A stretch of DNA of 64,000 nt, taken from positions 2,108,001 to 2,172,000 of the forward strand of contig NZ_JAMXSS010000002.1 of NCBI RefSeq assembly GCF_024124825.1, written 5' to 3'. Shown piece after piece: positions 36,833 through 45,551 of this stretch. The notes below the pieces were generated by a model. That model did no database searches, was not told the origin of the DNA, and worked only from the letters and a program-made list of their open reading frames with translations. The DNA is from Arthrobacter sp. H16F315 (GTDB taxonomy: Bacteria; Actinomycetota; Actinomycetes; Actinomycetales; Micrococcaceae). The position numbers and the translations under genes were made by a program. The stretch's first letter is position 1. Each line of letters begins with the position of its first letter.

Positions 36833-38187
36833 ATGACCGCAACTTCAAGTGTCGATTCAGAGGCGGGCCCCAGCAGCAAGCATGAGGAACGTAAAGTCCT
36901 CGCGGGCACGCTGGTCGGGACCACCATCGAGTGGTATGACTTTTTCATCTTCGCCCAGCTGACAGCAACGCTGCTGTCGCCGCTGTTCCTGGCACCGTTG
37001 AACGCCTCGAACCCGGGACTGGCCCAGATCCTGTCCTTTGCCCTCATTGGCATCAGTTTCCTGTTCCGACCGCTCGGCGCCATTGTCGCCGGTCATCTGG
37101 GAGACCGGCTCGGCCGCAAGGCCATGCTGGTCTTCACGCTCGTGATGATGGGTGCGGCGACGGCGCTGATCGGCATGCTTCCCACCTACGCCCAGATCGG
37201 CGTCTGGGCTCCGATCCTGCTGATCCTGCTGCGCGTCATCCAGGGCTTCTCCGCCGGCGGAGAATGGGGCGGTGCCGCACTGATGGCCGTCGAGCATGCA
37301 CCGATGAGCAAGCGCGGCCTCTTTGGCGCCTACCCGCAGATCGGCGTCCCGGTCGGCATGATCCTGGCCACCGGGCTGCTGTACTTCCTCAATACGTCCA
37401 TGTCCAAGGAGGATTTCGCGTCCTGGGGTTGGCGTGTTCCGTTCCTGCTCTCCATCGTCCTGATCGTGGTCGGCTACCTGATCCGTCGCGCCGTCGCCGA
37501 GAGCCCCGTATTCAAGGAAATGTCGGCCCGCAAGGAAGAGAGCAAGGCCCCGCTGGGAGAGCTTATCCGTAAGCATAAAAAGGCCGTCCTCTACTCGACG
37601 ATGATCTTCATCGGCAACAATGCCGCCGGCTACCTGCTGATCGCATTCTTTATCTCCTACGCCACCAAGTCCCTGAAGATGCCCACTCCGCAGATTCTGC
37701 TTGCCACCACGCTGGCTTCCTTTGGCTGGCTGATTTTCACCCTGGTTGGCGGCTGGCTGTCGGACAAGATCGGCCGGGTCAAGACCTTCCTGACCGGCTA
37801 CGCAATCGTCTTCGCCTGGATGATCCCGATGTTTGCGCTCATCGACACCAAGAACATCGTGCTCTACGGCGTGGCGCTGTTTGTCCTGACCATCGGCCTG
37901 GGTCTGTCCTACGGTCCGATGTCGGCCATGTACGCCGAAATGTTCCCGGCGAACGTGCGCTACTCGGGTATCTCGATCGGTTACGCCTTCGGTGCCATCC
38001 TGGGCGGTGCATTCGCGGCCACCATTGCGGAGGCGCTGTTGCAGGGCACCAAGTGGACCGGTTCCATTGGTATCTACATCATGGTTCTCTGCGTGATTTC
38101 CGCGGTGGGCGTCATTCTTGCCGGGGAGACGAAGGGCCGTCCGCTCGGCGTTGCCCCCATGTGCCGGCCGAATCGGTCCGGCACTAG
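36833..38187 (+). CDS. Metabolite:H+ symporter, MHS family MFS transporter (3' end disturbed)
   Basis: About 451 aa. TTIEWYDFFIFAQLTAT and GHLGDRLGRKAML are signatures of the MHS family (proline/betaine, alpha-ketoglutarate, shikimate or aromatic acid uptake). Twelve membrane segments are present. After AGETKGRPLGVAP the frame as read continues to 38299 with low-quality residues. One missing C in the run 38154-38158 would end it at TAG 38185-38187 after HVPAESVRH, the usual family length. ATG 36833 has ACGGAG upstream. The IclR neighbour suggests uptake of an organic acid. Confidence 0.87.
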
Positions 38188-38500
38188 CAGGCAACGCAGC
38201 ACCGGAGGGACACGGGTCGCCTGTGCGCTGCTCCCTGAACGTTGGACCGAGGCGTCGGTTCCGACGGCCAGGGGCAGTTCACGGCCCCGTGTCCTTTGAC
38301 TTTAACCCAGGGCGCGTTCACTCAGCGCCCATCGGGAAAGCCCGGCCACGTCCGGACAAGACCGAGGCCCGGCGCCCATCTGCTCCGGCGGCAGTTCCAT
38401 CCATCCGTTGATGGTCAAACCGCTGCAGCCGGGCCGAGGGGCGGGCAGACTGCGCGGTGTACGCGGGGGACGGATGGGGGATCCTGTGGCCGGAGCCTTG

Positions 38501-38506
38501 TAGGGT
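38501..38506 (+). promoter_or_regulatory. -10 element before a possible leaderless gene
   Basis: TAGGGT, 6 bases, GTG 38513, the same layout as at recognised genes in this window. Confidence 0.35.
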
Positions 38507-38512
38507 GCGGAC

Positions 38513-38965
38513 GTGACTCGGCGGGAGAGCGTCCATTCGCGCTCCGTGGTCCGTGCGCCTTGGTCCGTGCGCCGGGCAGGCCGGCTGCTGGAAAGGCTGC
38601 AGCGCGAGCTTTTGGCCAACGCTGACGCGCTGCCCGTTCCGGCCCGGATCAAAGCGAACCGCCTGGCCGCCGCAACCCCGGGTTCCAGCATGGACCTTGC
38701 GACCGCGAAAGAATCCGCCCAAAGCCGGCAGGCGGAGCCGATGTCGGAGGTCCCCCGCCAGCCATGCCGACGACAAAGCAGACCTAGACGTCCCCAGCCT
38801 TTTTTGACTGCGGTACCAGCGGTTACTCCTGGCCCGGCAGGATGGATGTTGTGCCCAGCGCGGATGCCGACGGTGCGGCCCTGCCGCGGCAGATCAAGGC
38901 CGGCTGGTCCGCCAAAAAAGCGGCCGGAGCGTCAGTGTGAGGACCAGCGTCAACGGAGATCCTGA
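38513..38965 (+). CDS. Hypothetical protein, possibly degenerate
   Basis: 150 codons as read, no family recognised. The first about 80 residues (RLLERLQRELLANADALPVP, PARIKANRLAAA) look like a helical basic protein with normal codon use; the rest is Arg/Pro-rich and reads like a shifted frame. Other frames carry natural-looking ends (SHADDKADLDVPSLF before 38807 and ALPRQIKAGWSAKKAAG before 38940), so the gene may be broken by two indels. The leaderless promoter is its best support. Confidence 0.3.
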   Translation: MTRRESVHSRSVVRAPWSVRRAGRLLERLQRELLANADALPVPARIKANRLAAATPGSSMDLATAKESAQSRQAEPMSEVPRQPCRRQSRPRRPQPFLTAVPAVTPGPAGWMLCPARMPTVRPCRGRSRPAGPPKKRPERQCEDQRQRRS

Positions 38966-38999
38966 ATTCGTGATCCTGAATTCGTAATCCTGAACTCGT
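38958..38999. repeat. 14-bp tandem repeat, three copies
   Basis: Units 38958-38971, 38972-38985 and 38986-38999 read RATCCTGAAYTCGT, followed by a partial fourth. Two contain an EcoRI-type GAATTC. It lies in the non-coding stretch. Confidence 0.85.
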
Positions 39000-39203
39000 G
39001 ATCCTCAGCCGGGAATGTTTCCGGCACTCGATCGAGTGCAAGCCGGCGTGGAACGCGCTCAACGAGCTGGCCTCCTCAGCGTGCTTCCAGCTGGATGAAA
39101 AGCCCAAGCCGGGTATCGACTACTGGCCCGCCGGAGCCACCGCGGAGTCGGTTCGCGCCCCTCCCAGGCGTTCGGCGGGCCCGGATGTGACCCCGCCGTG
39201 CAC

Positions 39204-40031
39204 TCAGACGCCCAGGAAGCTCACGGCGCCCTGCTTGAAGGCGCGGCTGGTGATGGCGTTGGTGTGGTTCCGGCCCGGCAGGACCAGCTGTTCGACCATG
39301 GCGCCGGCCGCCGCGCCGAGGGTGGCGAGTTCCGGCATGGAGGCGGCGCGCTCGTCCTTTTCCCCGGCCACCAGCAGCATCGGCATGTGCGGGACCGCCT
39401 CGGCGGGATTGAACGGCTCGGCCTTGATGGCTTCTACCAGGGACAGCAACGAAAAGATGTTGTTGCCCGGGAGCATCTGGGCCATCTTCAGCAGCCCGGC
39501 GGTGGACGGATCGGCGATCGGAGTGCCGTCGGCCAGGTAGCGCTGGGCGGCTGCCAGGTCAAAGTCGGCCAGCGGATCAGAAACATTGGGTCCGCCCAGG
39601 ACCAGCCGGTGCACCAGTTCGTGCTGGGTGGCGCCGAATTCCCAGGCGAACCGGGAGCCGAGGGAGTAGCCAATCACGTCCAGTCCGCTGCTCGGGTCCC
39701 CGTCGCGCAGCGGCCGGGCGCCGGCGTCGAACGCGATCTGCAACAGGTCCGCCCGGATCCTGCTGGGCGCATACGAGTCCCTGTCCTCGGGGGCGCCGCT
39801 GCGGCCGTGGCCGGGCAGGTCCACAACGATCACGCGGCGGCCGGCCGCCAGCAATGCGGTCAGCCAGCCGGTGTCCTCCCAGTTGAGCTTGCCCGAGGAG
39901 GAGAAGCCGTGCAGCAGCAGCACCGGCCGCAGCCCGGCGTCGGAGTCCGGCTCGTGCACCCCAACATAGAGCTGGGGGTCGGTGCCCTCCACGGTGTGGG
40001 AATGCTGCTCGCCGGTGTGCCTGCCGCTCAT
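39204..40031 (-). CDS. Alpha/beta-hydrolase, probable catalytic half of a split AcoC-like E2
   Basis: 275 aa. LLLHGFSSSGKLNWE is the oxyanion loop, GYSLGS the nucleophile elbow, GEKDE the acid and GRNHT the histidine. It follows the lipoyl-domain gene by 4 bp in the dehydrogenase operon. In acetoin dehydrogenase systems the E2 subunit AcoC is one chain of lipoyl domain plus alpha/beta-hydrolase domain; here the same two parts are separate genes in the same order. The acyltransferase role is inferred from that. I chose ATG 40029-40031 with GAGGA upstream. Confidence 0.85.
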   Translation of the reverse strand: MSGRHTGEQHSHTVEGTDPQLYVGVHEPDSDAGLRPVLLLHGFSSSGKLNWEDTGWLTALLAAGRRVIVVDLPGHGRSGAPEDRDSYAPSRIRADLLQIAFDAGARPLRDGDPSSGLDVIGYSLGSRFAWEFGATQHELVHRLVLGGPNVSDPLADFDLAAAQRYLADGTPIADPSTAGLLKMAQMLPGNNIFSLLSLVEAIKAEPFNPAEAVPHMPMLLVAGEKDERAASMPELATLGAAAGAMVEQLVLPGRNHTNAITSRAFKQGAVSFLGV

Positions 40032-40035
40032 GGTC

Positions 40036-40365
40036 TCAGTCCTCATCAAGTACGGCGCTCAGGCGTACCCGGCGCTTCGGTGCCTCGTCCTTCGGAACCG
40101 TGCCCACGATGCCGGCGGTGTTGTCCGGCACCTCGAATACGATCAGCGGCTCGCCGACGTTGATTTTGTCGCCCGGCCCGCCGTGGATACGCACTACCTT
40201 ACCCGCCTGCGGGCTGGGCAATTCAACGGCCGACTTGGTGGTTTCGACCTCCACGAGGGGCTGGTTCCGCTCCACCTGATCGCCCGGGGAGACGAGCCAT
40301 TCCAGCACGGTGGCCTCGATCAGGCCTTCGCCGAGATCAGGCAGCGGGAAGGAAATTTCAGCCAC
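40036..40365 (-). CDS. Free-standing lipoyl-domain protein (E2 carrier part)
   Basis: 109 aa, a single biotinyl/lipoyl domain. The lipoyl lysine is in VEVETTKSAVELP, the start PLPDLGEGLIEATVLEW is typical, and GEPLIVFEV closes the fold. There is no subunit-binding domain or CAT acetyltransferase domain, unlike normal E2. GTG 40363-40365 overlaps the end of the E1-beta gene by 8 bases. It would carry the acyl group between E1 and an acyltransferase, probably the hydrolase-fold protein encoded next. Confidence 0.9.
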   Translation of the reverse strand: MAEISFPLPDLGEGLIEATVLEWLVSPGDQVERNQPLVEVETTKSAVELPSPQAGKVVRIHGGPGDKINVGEPLIVFEVPDNTAGIVGTVPKDEAPKRRVRLSAVLDED

Positions 40366-41401
40366 GTTTGTACTCCAATACTCGTTGGATCCCAAAGAGG
40401 ATCCGGTCAATGTTCGGGATGTATTCATCCTCCAGGTCGCCGGAGGGGTAAGGGACATCAAAGCCGGTGACACGCTCCACCGGCGCCTTCAGCGTGTCGA
40501 AGCAGCCCTGTGTGATCAGCTGCGCCACCTCGGCACCCAGCCCGGAGGTCAGCGGCGCTTCGTGGACGACGACGGCGCGGCGGGTCTTGCGCACTGAGAC
40601 GGCCAGTGCGGCGGCGTCGATCGGTTTGAGCCAGCGGAGGTCCAGGACTTCGACGTCGATCCCGTCCTCGGCGGCAAGTTCGGCCACCTGCAGGCAGCGG
40701 GCCACCATGGCGCCCCAGGCGACGAGGGTGAGGTGGCGGCCCTCGCGCATGACCTTGGCCCCGGTGGGGGAGCCCCCGGCCGGATCGTGGCTGGCGGTGT
40801 CCACCTCGCCCTTTTGCCAGTAGCGGGACTTCGGTTCCATAAAGATCACCGGGTCCGGCCGCGTGGCGGCGTATTTGAGCAGGTGGTAGGCCTCGTGTGG
40901 GTTTGAGGGCGAGACCACTTTCAGGCCCGGTACATGGGCGAAAAGAGCCTCCAGGCTTTCGCCGTGGTGTTCGGGGGCCCGGATGCCGCCGAAGCTGGGC
41001 ACCCGCAGGGTAATGGGCATCGGCATGGTGCCGCGGCTGCGGTAGTTCATCCTGGCCATCTGGCAGACGATCTGGTTGATCGCAGGGTAGGCAAAGCCGT
41101 CGAACTGGACTTCGGGGATGGGATGGAACCCCGCCATCGCCAGGCCCACGGACATACCAAGAATGCCGGATTCCGCCAGTGGGGTGTCAAAAACGCGCTG
41201 CTCGCCGTGTTTGGCCTGCAGTCCGTCCGTGATCCGGAAGACGCCGCCGAGCCGGCCGCAGTCCTCGCCGAAGATCAGGGCCTTCGGGTTTTCCGCGAGA
41301 ACCTCATCGAGGGCGCGGTTCAGGGCCTGCTGCATGGACATCACGGTGGTGGTTACCGGACCATTCACGGCAGCTTCGGTTGTGAGCATCGAGTTAGACA
41401 T
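40358..41401 (-). CDS. 2-oxoacid/acetoin dehydrogenase E1 component, beta subunit
   Basis: 347 aa. Transketolase-like pyrimidine-binding domain (about 20-195; FGEDCGRLGGVFRITDGL, TPLAESGILG) and C-terminal transketolase domain (about 215-335). With E1-alpha it decarboxylates a 2-oxoacid or cleaves acetoin using thiamine diphosphate. ATG 41399-41401 has GAGGAG upstream and overlaps the end of the E1-alpha gene by 8 bases; an in-frame start at 41473 is deeper inside that gene. The exact substrate (pyruvate, branched-chain oxoacid or acetoin) is open. Confidence 0.92.
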   Translation of the reverse strand: MSNSMLTTEAAVNGPVTTTVMSMQQALNRALDEVLAENPKALIFGEDCGRLGGVFRITDGLQAKHGEQRVFDTPLAESGILGMSVGLAMAGFHPIPEVQFDGFAYPAINQIVCQMARMNYRSRGTMPMPITLRVPSFGGIRAPEHHGESLEALFAHVPGLKVVSPSNPHEAYHLLKYAATRPDPVIFMEPKSRYWQKGEVDTASHDPAGGSPTGAKVMREGRHLTLVAWGAMVARCLQVAELAAEDGIDVEVLDLRWLKPIDAAALAVSVRKTRRAVVVHEAPLTSGLGAEVAQLITQGCFDTLKAPVERVTGFDVPYPSGDLEDEYIPNIDRILFGIQRVLEYKRG

Positions 41402-42440
41402 GTTCGGACTCCTCGCGCCAGTTGGTGGCCTGACCCTGCAGGACAGGGGTGGTTTCCTGGAAAACCAGGTCAAACATTTCGGTGCCGGGGCGGGAGTCGA
41501 GTCCCTGGATTCCGGTGCGGATGAGTTCTTCTTCGGCTTTGGCTGCCGCGAGGGCTTCGGCGAAGAAGGCTTCGTCGGCGATGCCCTCGGCGAGCAGCCG
41601 CTGCCGGAAACGCTCCAGCGGATCGGCGCCGGCGCCGTCGCGCTCCTCGTCGAGGGAGCGGTAGCGTCCCGGATCGTCGGAGGTCGAGTGCGGTCCGCGC
41701 CGGTAGGTCATTGCCTCGATGAGCACCGGACCATTGCCGGCCCGGGCGTGCGCGAACGCGCGCCGGGTTGCCTCGACGACGGCGACCACATCATCGCCGT
41801 CGATCTGCAGCGCTGGCATTCCGTAGCCGGCGGCGCGGGCGGCGACGGAGCCGCCGGCCACCTGGCGTTCGGTGGGGACCGAGATCGCCCAGCCGTTGTT
41901 CTGGACGAAGAACACCACTGGGGCCTTCATGACTGCGGCGAAGTTCAAAGCCTCATGGACGTCGCCCTGGGAGGATGCGCCGTCACCGAAGTACGTCAGG
42001 GCGACGCCGAGCTTGCCGTCGGCGGAGCCGGCCAGCGTCTGGCCGTGGGCCCAGCCCACCGCGTGCAGCACCGAGCCGGCCACGACAGCCTGGATCGGTG
42101 CGAGCCGGGACTTGACGGGGTCGTAAAGACCACCGTGCCAGCTGGCTTTGTGGGTCGCCATATACGCCACCATGTCCACGCCCATGGTGCGGGCCACCCC
42201 CATCTCGCGGTAGGTGGGGAACACGAAGTCCCGGGTGGTGTCAACGGCGTAGCCGCTGCCCACCTGGGCGGCCTCCTGGCCGAGCTCGGGCGCGTAGCCG
42301 GGGATGATGCCCTGGCGCTGCCAGGCGATCGCCGACGCGTCGAGGTGGCGGACGGCCACCATCAGCGAATAGAGCTCGCGGAGCTGGGCGGGAGTGAGCG
42401 GGTCGGCGGCATCGCCGGCAGCCACGGGAAGAGTGTCCAT
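41394..42440 (-). CDS. 2-oxoacid/acetoin dehydrogenase E1 component, alpha subunit
   Basis: 348 aa. The thiamine-diphosphate motif GDGASSQGDVHEALNFA ... NN is complete, and the phosphorylation-loop-like segment YRRGPHSTSDDPGRYR is present. First gene of the four-gene operon E1-alpha, E1-beta, lipoyl protein, hydrolase. Start ATG 42438-42440 lies 7 bases after TAGGGT, so the mRNA is probably leaderless. No E3 gene follows; a shared lipoamide dehydrogenase must come from elsewhere. Confidence 0.93.
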   Translation of the reverse strand: MDTLPVAAGDAADPLTPAQLRELYSLMVAVRHLDASAIAWQRQGIIPGYAPELGQEAAQVGSGYAVDTTRDFVFPTYREMGVARTMGVDMVAYMATHKASWHGGLYDPVKSRLAPIQAVVAGSVLHAVGWAHGQTLAGSADGKLGVALTYFGDGASSQGDVHEALNFAAVMKAPVVFFVQNNGWAISVPTERQVAGGSVAARAAGYGMPALQIDGDDVVAVVEATRRAFAHARAGNGPVLIEAMTYRRGPHSTSDDPGRYRSLDEERDGAGADPLERFRQRLLAEGIADEAFFAEALAAAKAEEELIRTGIQGLDSRPGTEMFDLVFQETTPVLQGQATNWREESEHV

Positions 42441-42447
42441 GGCTGTG

Positions 42448-42453
42448 ACCCTA
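42448..42453 (-). promoter_or_regulatory. -10 element of the E1-alpha operon
   Basis: TAGGGT on the minus strand, 7 bases before ATG 42440. Confidence 0.55.
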
Positions 42454-42571
42454 GTCACCGCGTCGTCACTAGGCAATCAGCCGCCGAATCACTAGCCAGA
42501 CTGCACAGGAATGCCGGCTAAGCCGCCGTCGAGCCTGTCAGTTTGTACATCTCACGGCGCCGGCCTCCCAG

Positions 42572-42637
42572 CCCAACTGACTCGCAGCTGAGGTCGTTCT
42601 GAGCCGCCAAAACGGCCTCAGCTGCGAGCTACTTGGG
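42572..42637 (-). repeat. 66-bp interspersed palindromic repeat, copy 1
   Basis: Long imperfect palindrome with CCCAA/TTGGG ends and an inner CGTTYTGA / CCAAAACG core. It begins inside the last codons of the amino-acid permease gene and supplies its TAG stop. It is the same family as 50738-50803, in the same orientation relative to the upstream gene. It probably folds into a terminator-like hairpin. Confidence 0.85.
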
Positions 42638-44010
42638 CACGTTCTGACGGTTGCGGGTCAGCCGGGCACCGATCCAGCAGGCCGCGGCAATGCCGGCGAC
42701 CAGGGCGATGGTGCTGACGAGTTGCCTGCTGCTCTCCGGGCTGCTGAAGCCGACAGCGAAGATCAGGGCCAGCAGCACCAGGCCGAAGATGGTCAGCCCC
42801 GGGAAGCCCCTCATCCGCAGCGGCAGCTCGGTGCCCTCGCGGTCGGCCCGGCGGCGCAGGATCAGCTGGGACACAAGAGCGGAGCCCCAGACCATCAGGC
42901 AGGTAGAGCCGACCAGCTGGAAGAGCGCCGGCAGGATCTGCTCCGGAAAGAGCAGCTCCAGCACGGTGGCCAGGAAGCCGAAAGCCACGGAGACGCCGAC
43001 GGCGAGCACGGGAACCCGCGCCTTATTGACCTTCGACAGGAACCGGGGAGCCTCGCCGCGTTCGGAGAGTGAGAAGACCATCCGGGAGGCGCCATAGAGG
43101 TTCGCGTTCAGCGCCGATAGCAGGGCGACGACGGCCACCAGGGTAATCGCGGCGCCGGCGCCGGGAATGCCCGCGGTGTCCAGGACGCCGGCGAACGGCG
43201 ACGCCAGGGCATCCGAGGTGTAGGGCAGGACCGCCGCGATGACGAACACGGAGCCGATGTAAAAAACCAGGATCCGCCAGACGACGGTGCGGATTGCCTG
43301 GGCCACGCTGTGCCGCGGGTTCTCGGTCTCGGCGGCGGCCACACTGACAATCTCGGTACCGCCGAAAGCGAAGATCACAACAAAGAGCGCGGTGGCAATG
43401 CCGCCGAAGCCCGTGGGGGCGAAATTGGCGGTGAAGTTGGTCAGTCCGGGGAGGGGACGTCGGGCAGCAGGCCTAGCAGCAGGGCGGCGCCGATGCCCAG
43501 GAACAGCAGGATGGCGGTCACCTTGAGAATGGCGAACCAGAACTCAAACTCGCCGAAGTTCTTCACCCCGGCGAGATTGATCGCCGTGAACATCAGCATA
43601 AAGACCAGCGACAGGGCCCAGACCGGGATTACCGGCCACACCGTGAACAGCAGGGCGGCGGCGCCGAGGGCCTCGGCGGCGATGACGACCACCAGTTGCA
43701 GCCACCAGAGCCAGCCCACGGTGGCTCCGGCGGTCCGGCCCATGGCCTTGGCGGCGTAGACGGAAAAAGCACCGCTGTTGGGGTTGGCGGCGGCCATTTC
43801 CCCGAGGGCCCACATCACCAGGATGATCAGGGTTCCAGCGACCAGGTAGGAAATCAGGACGGCGGGTCCGGCGGCCTGGACGCCGGCCCCCGAGCCAAGG
43901 AAAAGGCCGGCGCCAATGGCGCTGCCGAGTCCCATCATGGTCAGTTGGCGTGGCTTCATGCTGTGGCCGAGTTTCAGGCCGGGGCGCTCTGCGGTGGACT
44001 TCATTGTCAT
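42629..44010 (-). CDS. APC family amino-acid permease (frameshifted in this sequence)
   Basis: About 460 aa when repaired, twelve membrane segments. MMGLGSAIGAGLFLGSGAGV and the FAFGGTEIVSVAAAETENPR segment are signatures of the amino-acid transporter (AAT) group, proton-driven uptake. The first frame ends after LLPDVPSPD; one missing base at about 43446 (CC for CCC on the plus strand) explains it, and the rest follows in another frame to TAG 42629-42631. ATG 44008-44010 has AAAGG upstream. It is divergent from an Lrp/AsnC regulator, its likely controller. Which amino acid is carried is unknown. Confidence 0.9.
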
Positions 44011-44187
44011 GCTGGCGAACCTTTGTGTGGTGTGGATCTGAACGTCCTTGTGGGACCTATTGAATTTACCGCGGCGGGGCAGGGCCGGAGTCCGCCAGCC
44101 GTGAGAGCATAGTGACAGTTTGCTCGCCTGAATCGGATTTACTGCAACGATTTGTGCTTCAAAAGACTCATTCTGGAGGAATGTTCG

Positions 44188-44661
44188 ATGGACGTTGATC
44201 CCCTGGACGCCAAGATTGTCCGATTCTTCACCGATTCGCCTAGGGCCTCGGTGCTGGAAGCCTCCCGTGTGCTTAAGGTTGCCCGCGCCACCGTGCAGTC
44301 CCGGCTGGACCGGATGCAGGACAGTGGTGTCATCGGCTCGTGGGTGCCGCAGCCGGATCCGGCCCGCTTCGGGTTTCCGGTGGTGGCCTTCTGCTCCCTG
44401 ACCATCAACCAGGACCTGGGGCACGATGCGGTGGTCGAGGCCCTCGCGGCGATTCCGGAGCTGATCGAGATCCACACCGTGTCCGGCAGTTCCGACCTGA
44501 TGGCCCGGATCGCGGCACGCTCCAACCCGGACCTGCAGCGTGTGCTGGACGCCATGATCGCGACCCGGACCGTGCTGCGCTCATCCTCGGTCATCGTGCT
44601 CAACACTCACTTCCAGGGCCGCACACTTCCGCTGCTGGAGGCGGCCGCGGAGGGGCGCTGA
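44188..44661 (+). CDS. Lrp/AsnC family transcriptional regulator
   Basis: 157 aa. N-terminal helix-turn-helix (LDAKIVRFFTDSPRASVLEASRVLKVARATVQSRLDRM) and a C-terminal RAM ligand-binding domain (about 65-150). Such regulators sense amino acids and often control a neighbouring transporter; the divergent permease gene fits. ATG 44188 has GGAGG 8 bases upstream. Confidence 0.93.
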   Translation: MDVDPLDAKIVRFFTDSPRASVLEASRVLKVARATVQSRLDRMQDSGVIGSWVPQPDPARFGFPVVAFCSLTINQDLGHDAVVEALAAIPELIEIHTVSGSSDLMARIAARSNPDLQRVLDAMIATRTVLRSSSVIVLNTHFQGRTLPLLEAAAEGR

Positions 44662-44711
44662 GCCGCGCCCCTCCGTCCCTGCCCGGCAGCCCGCGGGCGG
44701 GCCGAAACATT

Positions 44712-44739
44712 TTGCATCCGGCGGGTGGCGTCGTAGAAT
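44712..44739 (+). promoter_or_regulatory. Promoter of the nrtR-nadABC operon
   Basis: TTGCAT (44712-44717), 16 bp, TAGAAT (44734-44739): a good vegetative promoter. Transcription would begin near 44746, inside the palindromic operator. Confidence 0.7.
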
Positions 44740-44740
44740 T

Positions 44741-44765
44741 AGTTCTAGTCAATCTGACTATAACT
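44741..44765. promoter_or_regulatory. Putative NrtR operator
   Basis: Palindrome with core TAGTCA-ATC-TGACTA (44746-44760) and outer AGTT / AACT, so 10 of 11 positions pair. It covers the predicted transcription start, a good place for repression by the Nudix-type regulator encoded first in the operon. Confidence 0.7.
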
Positions 44766-44786
44766 ATTCCGGCGGTCGGACCGGAA

Positions 44787-44818
44787 CCGTCCGGGCGGTC
44801 CCGGGACCGGCCGGACGG
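44787..44818 (+). promoter_or_regulatory. Strong hairpin in the nad operon leader
   Basis: CCGTCCGG and CCGGACGG enclose GGTCCCGGGACC, itself a perfect palindrome. It ends 22 bases before the first codon of nrtR as annotated. No T tract, so attenuation is not evident. Confidence 0.5.
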
Positions 44819-44840
44819 CCAGGACGCGGGGTGAACCACC

Positions 44841-45551
44841 ATCTACACGACAGCTGCCAACGTCTCCGAGCGCCAGCTGGCGCCGCCGACGCTGGCCATC
44901 TCCACGGTGATCTTTGCCCTTCGCCCCAGCGAGCGCTCCGGGCGGCCAACCTTGTGGATCCCGCTGGTGCGCCGGATCCGCGAACCGTTTAAGGGGATGT
45001 GGGCGTTGCCCGGCGGCCCGCTCACCCATTCAGAGTCACTGCCGGACGCAGCCTCGCGGAATCTGCGGGAAACCACCGGGCTGGCACCCCGCTACCTTGA
45101 ACAGCTCTACGCCTTCGGCGGCCTGCACCGCTCACCCACCCAGCGCGTCGTCTCCATCGTCTACTGGGCGCTGGTCCAGCCCACCGAGGCTGCGCTCGCC
45201 GACGAGTCCGAGAACGTCAAGTGGTTCCGCGCGGACCGGCTCGGCGAACTGGCCTTCGATCACCACGCGATCATCGACTACGGGCTCTGGCGGTTGCGCA
45301 ACAAGATGGCTTACGGCTCCATCGCCTACCACCTGCTGGGCGAATACTTCACCCTGGCCCAGGTCCGGGAGGTCTACGAGGCTGTCCTGGACCGCGAACT
45401 GGACCCGGCCAATTTCCGCCGGCAGGTCAAGTCCACACCCGAAATCGAAGAAACCGACCAGTACCTGCAGGGCGGCAAACACCGTCCGCCCCGCCTCTAC
45501 CGCTTTACCGGCAGCCCGGGCCTTGAACCAGACAACAGGAGCACACCATGA
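44841..45551 (+). CDS. nrtR: NrtR-type Nudix transcriptional regulator of NAD metabolism
   Basis: About 236 aa. N-terminal Nudix-like domain (PPTLAISTVIFALRPS ... GMWALPGGPL) with an altered Nudix box, and a C-terminal winged helix (LAQVREVYEAVLDRELDPANF), the layout of NrtR, which senses ADP-ribose or related nucleotides. It leads the nadA-nadB-nadC operon and overlaps nadA by 4 bases. No ATG, GTG or TTG lies between the in-frame TGA 44832-44834 and GTG 44907, which would cut the first strand. I place the start at ATC 44841, 8 bases after GGGGTG, as a non-standard or misread start; this is uncertain. Confidence 0.85.
   Translation: MYTTAANVSERQLAPPTLAISTVIFALRPSERSGRPTLWIPLVRRIREPFKGMWALPGGPLTHSESLPDAASRNLRETTGLAPRYLEQLYAFGGLHRSPTQRVVSIVYWALVQPTEAALADESENVKWFRADRLGELAFDHHAIIDYGLWRLRNKMAYGSIAYHLLGEYFTLAQVREVYEAVLDRELDPANFRRQVKSTPEIEETDQYLQGGKHRPPRLYRFTGSPGLEPDNRSTP

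Larger units (their letters stand above)
38188..39203. other. Poorly coding stretch
   Basis: About 1 kb between the MHS gene and the hydrolase that ends at 39204. No recognised family on either strand. It includes the weak candidate at 38513, a 14-bp tandem repeat (38958-38999) and a plus-strand open frame from GTG 38998 (SIECKPAWNALNELASSACF) without a ribosome-binding site. It may hold decayed genes. Confidence 0.5.

Noticed and set aside
38998..39540. Plus-strand open frame starting MILSRECFRH
   Set aside because: No ribosome-binding site or -10; its second half is antisense to the alpha/beta-hydrolase gene.
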